Origin: an uncultured Oscillospiraceae bacterium
GTDB lineage: Bacteria; Bacillota; Clostridia; Oscillospirales; Acutalibacteraceae
Assembly: GCA_900542575.1 (NCBI GenBank)
Contig: UQOE01000003.1
Location: 1-64,000, forward strand
DNA: 64,000 bases
Reading direction: 5' to 3'
Numbering within the stretch: position 1 is the stretch's first letter; every line of letters starts with the position of its first letter. This document shows positions 60,851-64,000 of the stretch, piece by piece. A model generated the notes under the pieces. That model was not told the origin of the DNA. It did not search any database and worked only from the letters and a program-made list of their open reading frames with translations. The position numbers were made by a program, and so were the translations under genes.

Positions 60851-62146
60851 ATGGCTTACACGTATGACAAATATAAATTCGAAACCATCGCACTCCACGC
60901 TGGACAGGAAGAGGCTGATCCGGTCACCGATTCCCGCGCCGTTCCCATTTATCAGACTTCTTCGTTCGTCTTCCGCAACAGCGACCACGCCGAGGCGCGC
61001 TTCGGCCTGAAGGACGCCGGCAACATCTATGGCCGTCTGACCAACCCGACCGTCGGCGTATTTGAGCAGCGCATTGCCGCTCTGGAAGGCGGCGTTGCAG
61101 CTGTCGCCGTCGCATCCGGCGCAGCAGCCGTCACCTATGCATTCAAGGCAGTTGCCCACAATGGCGATCACATTGTCTCCGCCAAGAACATCTACGGCGG
61201 CACCTACAACCTTCTGGCGCACACGCTGGTCGATGACGGACTGGCCACCACTTTTGTCGATCCGTTCAACTACGACGAAATTGAGGGTGCCATTCAGGAC
61301 AACACCAAGGCCCTCTACGTCGAGTCCCTCGGCAACCCGAACGGCGAGGTTGTTGACATTGAGCGCTGGGCCAAGATTGCCCATGCTCACGATCTTCCGC
61401 TCATCGTCGACAACACTTTCGCAACCCCGTATCTTCTCCGTCCAATCGAGTACGGCGCCGACATCGTTGTCCACTCCGCCACGAAGTTCATCGGCGGCCA
61501 CGGCACCACCATCGGCGGCGTCATCATCGACGGCGGCAAGTTTGACTTTAACACCCCGAAATACCCGTGGCTCAGCGAGCCAAACCCGTCCTATCACGGC
61601 CTGGTCTTCGCAAAAGACACGGCGCCGGCAGCCATTGCAACCTATATCCGCGCCATCATCCTGCGCGATGAAGGTGCAACGCTTTCCCCGGTTCACGCCT
61701 TCATCTTCCTCCAGGGCCTTGAGACGCTCTCCCTCCGCGTGGAGCGCCAGGTGGAGAACACGAAGAAGATTGTCGAGTATCTCCAGAACAGACCGGAGGT
61801 CGTCTCCGTCAGCCACCCGCTCGCCTCGAAAGATCCGGAGCAGCAGGCCCTCTATAAGAAATACTTCCCGCATGACGGCGGCTCGATCTTCACCTTCGAC
61901 ATCGACGGCGATGACCGCAAGGCCAAGGACTGGATCGACCATCTGGAGATCTTCTCCCTGCTCGCCAACGTCGCAGACGTCAAATCTCTGGTTATCCATC
62001 CGGCTTCCACCACCCATTCGGAGGACAGCCCGCAGGAGCTCCTGGACCAGGGCATCCGTCCGAACACCATCCGCCTCTCCATCGGCACGGAGCACATCGA
62101 CGACCTCCTCGCCGATCTCGATCAGGCATTTGAAGCCGTCAAATAA
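60851..62146 (+). CDS. metY: O-acetylhomoserine sulfhydrylase (Cys/Met metabolism PLP enzyme)
   Basis: 431 residues, family-typical length. FETIALHAGQEEADPVTDSR, VPIYQTSSFVFRNSDHAEAR, FGLKDAGNIYGRLTNPTVGV, and PLP lysine in HSATKFIGGHGTTIGGVIID are diagnostic of MetY. Makes homocysteine from O-acetylhomoserine and sulfide, using the product of the asr pathway. GAGAGG 9 nt before the ATG. Preceded by the Cys-rich leader; terminated at 62171. Confidence 0.93.
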   Translation: MAYTYDKYKFETIALHAGQEEADPVTDSRAVPIYQTSSFVFRNSDHAEARFGLKDAGNIYGRLTNPTVGVFEQRIAALEGGVAAVAVASGAAAVTYAFKAVAHNGDHIVSAKNIYGGTYNLLAHTLVDDGLATTFVDPFNYDEIEGAIQDNTKALYVESLGNPNGEVVDIERWAKIAHAHDLPLIVDNTFATPYLLRPIEYGADIVVHSATKFIGGHGTTIGGVIIDGGKFDFNTPKYPWLSEPNPSYHGLVFAKDTAPAAIATYIRAIILRDEGATLSPVHAFIFLQGLETLSLRVERQVENTKKIVEYLQNRPEVVSVSHPLASKDPEQQALYKKYFPHDGGSIFTFDIDGDDRKAKDWIDHLEIFSLLANVADVKSLVIHPASTTHSEDSPQELLDQGIRPNTIRLSIGTEHIDDLLADLDQAFEAVK

Positions 62147-62170
62147 GCAGCAGATTCACAGGATAGAAAC

Positions 62171-62212
62171 ACCGGGCAGGTACTGTGTAAAACAGTGCCT
62201 GTCCGGTATTTT
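62171..62212 (+). terminator. Terminator after metY
   Basis: 16-bp arms ACCGGGCAGGTACTGT / ACAGTGCCTGTCCGGT with two G-U wobbles, then ATTTT. Confidence 0.8.
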
Positions 62213-62281
62213 CCTATCTCCTTGCGTTCCCATTTGGTTTTCTATATAATAGTGCAGAAATTTCGAAAGGGGGTACCGTCT

Positions 62282-63364
62282 GTGCCGAAGAAAAAAGCAC
62301 TCATCGCCATGAGCGGCGGCGTGGACTCCAGTGTAGCTGCCTATCTCATGCAGCAGGCGGGGTACGACTGCATCGGCGTCACGATGCGTCTGTTTGACAA
62401 CGGCGACGCCAACCTCAGCAGTGAAAAAAGCTGCTGTTCCCTCTCCGATGTCGAGGACGCGCGCGCGGTCTGCGGCCGTCTCGGCATTCCCTACTATGTC
62501 TTCAACTTCAAAGACCGGTTCCGCAGCTGCGTCATGGACCGGTTCGTGGACGCCTACGAGAACGGGCGGACCCCAAACCCGTGCATCGACTGCAACCGCT
62601 TCCTGAAGTTTGACTATCTCTATCAGCGGGCGGAAGAACTGGGCTGCGACTGCATTGTGACCGGCCATTACGCCCGAATCGAGCAGGATGCACAGACCGG
62701 CCGCTGGCTACTGAAGCGGGCGGTCTACGACCAGAAAGATCAGAGCTATGTGCTCTACTCCCTGACCCAGGACCAGCTTGCCCACACTGTTTTTCCACTC
62801 GGCGGACTGACCAAGCCGGAGGTCCGCGCAATTGCAGCGGAGCAGGGCTTCCGCAATGCCCGCAAACACGAGAGCCAGGACATCTGCTTTGTCCCGGACG
62901 GCAAGTACGCCAATTTTATTGAACACTACACCGGGCACAGCTACCCCGCAGGCAATTTTGTGGACAGCGAGGGAAATGTCCTTGGAACGCATAAGGGAAT
63001 TATCCGGTACACGGTCGGACAGCGTAAAGGACTCGGGCTCTCGCTGAAGCATCCCATGTATGTGCGCTGTGTAAACCCGCAGACCAACACGGTGGAGCTC
63101 GGTACCAATGAAGAGCTCTTCTCCCGGGAACTGGCGGCGGAGGATGTCAATCTCATTGCGCTTCCGGCGCTGACCGAACCGGTCCGGGTCACGGCCAAAG
63201 TCCGCTACCGTCAGCCCGCCATGCCGGCGACCGTCTCCCCGGATGGGGAAGACCGCATCCGCGTCGTCTTTGACGAGCCGCAGCGCGCCATTACAAAAGG
63301 GCAGGCTGTCGTGCTCTATGACGGCGATACCGTTGTGGGCGGCGCCACGATTTTGGAAGTATAA
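62282..63364 (+). CDS. mnmA: tRNA-specific 2-thiouridylase
   Basis: 360 residues from a GTG at 62282, 8 nt after AAGGGGG. ATP-pyrophosphatase loop IAMSGGVDSSVAAYLM, catalytic Cys in TPNPCIDCNRFLKFDYL and the second Cys in HESQDICFVPDGKYANF, GIIRYTVGQRKGLG and a C-terminal beta-barrel. Installs the 2-thio group on U34 of tRNA-Glu/Gln/Lys. Fourteen bases before larE, another sulfur-handling PP-loop enzyme. Confidence 0.95.
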   Translation: MPKKKALIAMSGGVDSSVAAYLMQQAGYDCIGVTMRLFDNGDANLSSEKSCCSLSDVEDARAVCGRLGIPYYVFNFKDRFRSCVMDRFVDAYENGRTPNPCIDCNRFLKFDYLYQRAEELGCDCIVTGHYARIEQDAQTGRWLLKRAVYDQKDQSYVLYSLTQDQLAHTVFPLGGLTKPEVRAIAAEQGFRNARKHESQDICFVPDGKYANFIEHYTGHSYPAGNFVDSEGNVLGTHKGIIRYTVGQRKGLGLSLKHPMYVRCVNPQTNTVELGTNEELFSRELAAEDVNLIALPALTEPVRVTAKVRYRQPAMPATVSPDGEDRIRVVFDEPQRAITKGQAVVLYDGDTVVGGATILEV

Positions 63365-63377
63365 GGAGGTCCCGGCT

Positions 63378-64000
63378 ATGGATGAACTCCACGAAAAATA
63401 CGCCGAACTGCAGTCGATTCTGCGGGAACTGGGACAGGTCACGGTGGCCTTCTCCAGCGGCGTCGACTCAACCTTTCTGCTCCGCGCCGCGGCGGACACC
63501 CTCGGGGCGGACCGCACGGCAGCAGCTACGGCGCAGGACCCGTCGTACCCGGCCCGGGAGCTGACGGAGGCGAAGGCCTTCTGCAAAAAGCTCGGCGTGG
63601 CCCACTATGTCTTCGATGCGGATACGCTCCACGTACCCGGCTATGCGGAAAACCCGACCGACCGCTGCTACTTCTGCAAGCGGCATCTGTTTCAGAGCAT
63701 TCAGGAACTTGCGGAGTGGTATGGCACCGGTACGGTCATCGAGGGCTCCAATGTGGATGACCTCGGGGACTACCGCCCCGGACTCCGCGCCATTCAGGAG
63801 CTCGGGGTCCGCAGCCCGCTGAAGGAGGCGGGGCTCACCAAGGCGGACATCCGCGCCCTCTCACAGGAACTGGGCCTGCCCACCTGGGACAAGCCGTCCT
63901 TCGCTTGTCTCGCCTCCCGTATTCCCTATGGGGAGCGGATTACGGCGGAGAAGCTCCATCGGGTGGAGCAGGCGGAGCAGTTTCTGATGGATCTCGGCTT
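63378..64000 (+). CDS. larE: LarE-type sacrificial sulfur transferase (C-terminus beyond right edge)
   Basis: 207 codons visible from the ATG at 63378 (AAGGAGG). PP-loop VTVAFSSGVDSTFLLRAAAD, Cys motif NPTDRCYFCKRHLFQSIQEL, EGSNVDDLGDYRPGLRAI and KPSFACLASRIPYGERIT match LarE/ExsB-like proteins. LarE inserts sulfur into the nickel-pincer cofactor of lactate racemase; some have three Cys and a 4Fe-4S cluster instead. The two Cys in RCYFC plus ACLAS fit the multi-Cys kind. larA, larB and larC are not in the window. Confidence 0.88.
   Translation, partial: MDELHEKYAELQSILRELGQVTVAFSSGVDSTFLLRAAADTLGADRTAAATAQDPSYPARELTEAKAFCKKLGVAHYVFDADTLHVPGYAENPTDRCYFCKRHLFQSIQELAEWYGTGTVIEGSNVDDLGDYRPGLRAIQELGVRSPLKEAGLTKADIRALSQELGLPTWDKPSFACLASRIPYGERITAEKLHRVEQAEQFLMDLG

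Noticed and set aside
60668..62095. A 475-codon open frame antisense to metY
   Set aside because: Shadow of the strongly biased metY codons; repetitive Val/Asp/Gly composition and no family match.
1..64000. CRISPR array, prophage or integrative element core genes
   Set aside because: No regularly spaced short repeats, integrase, phage structural or conjugation genes were found; the only mobile gene is the IS1182-type transposase.

Overview
The window looks like the chromosome of an anaerobic, probably gut-associated Clostridia-type Bacillota. The evidence is an asrABC anaerobic sulfite reductase, DnaD plus a DnaC-like loader, AsnS, Tex, an AmmeMemoRadiSam locus, oxygen-sensitive Fe-S enzymes and many strong AGGAGG ribosome sites. 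Most genes are GC-rich with C/G-ending third positions. The first 10 kb (an IS1182-type transposase and a sugar operon) is visibly more AT-rich. No rRNA, tRNA or CRISPR array was seen.

Layout. 1-1.3 kb: IS1182-family transposase running off the left edge. 1.4-9.7 kb: PAS-LuxR regulator divergent from a six-gene sugar operon (TIM-barrel isomerase, Gfo/Idh/MocA dehydrogenase, Old-Yellow-type Fe-S flavoenzyme, FGGY kinase, DUF4432 mutarotase-like protein, DeoC). 9.8-14.4 kb: putative 2-aminoethylphosphonate ABC importer plus phnW broken by one in-frame amber codon. 14.4-15.8 kb: repeats and a scar of three gene remnants. 15.8-20.7 kb: CorA, a Crp/Fnr regulator, a four-domain CoA-disulfide-reductase/rhodanese/TusA/DsrE protein, NUDIX. 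20.9-23.8 kb: tandem SLC13/ArsB-NhaD permeases. 23.8-33.6 kb: mostly leftward housekeeping and accessory genes (phosphohexomutase, WYL regulator, flavodoxin, cupin, nitroreductase-FGGY-Dabb, CAP and patatin proteins). 33.7-35 kb: AspBHI/MspJI-type modification-dependent endonuclease. 35.2-40.5 kb: DIP1984, AmmeMemoRadiSam genes, an internally deleted hydrolase, and a GNAT-DUF5714-methyltransferase operon. 40.7-43.6 kb: asrABC. 43.8-49.4 kb: adenine deaminase, acetyltransferases, HxlR/flavin reductase, and a U32-like protein with a truncated second copy of its 5' end. 49.4-57 kb: RlmD, DnaD, DnaC-like, Tex, hydrolase, secreted protein. 57-58 kb: second scar (amidohydrolase and membrane-protein remnants) and an HMA protein. 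58-60.6 kb: Smr, AsnS, MerR. 60.6-64 kb: metY behind a Cys-codon leader ORF, then mnmA and larE, cut by the right edge.

Themes. Sulfur chemistry recurs (CoA-disulfide reductase/rhodanese/TusA/DsrE, AsrABC, MetY, MnmA, LarE). The best candidate for something undescribed is the short ORF before metY: it ends in three consecutive Cys codons, and its 3' end can pair with the metY start codon, suggesting cysteine-responsive translational control. Three small repeat families, two gene-remnant scars, one amber-interrupted gene and one internally deleted hydrolase point to active local rearrangement.
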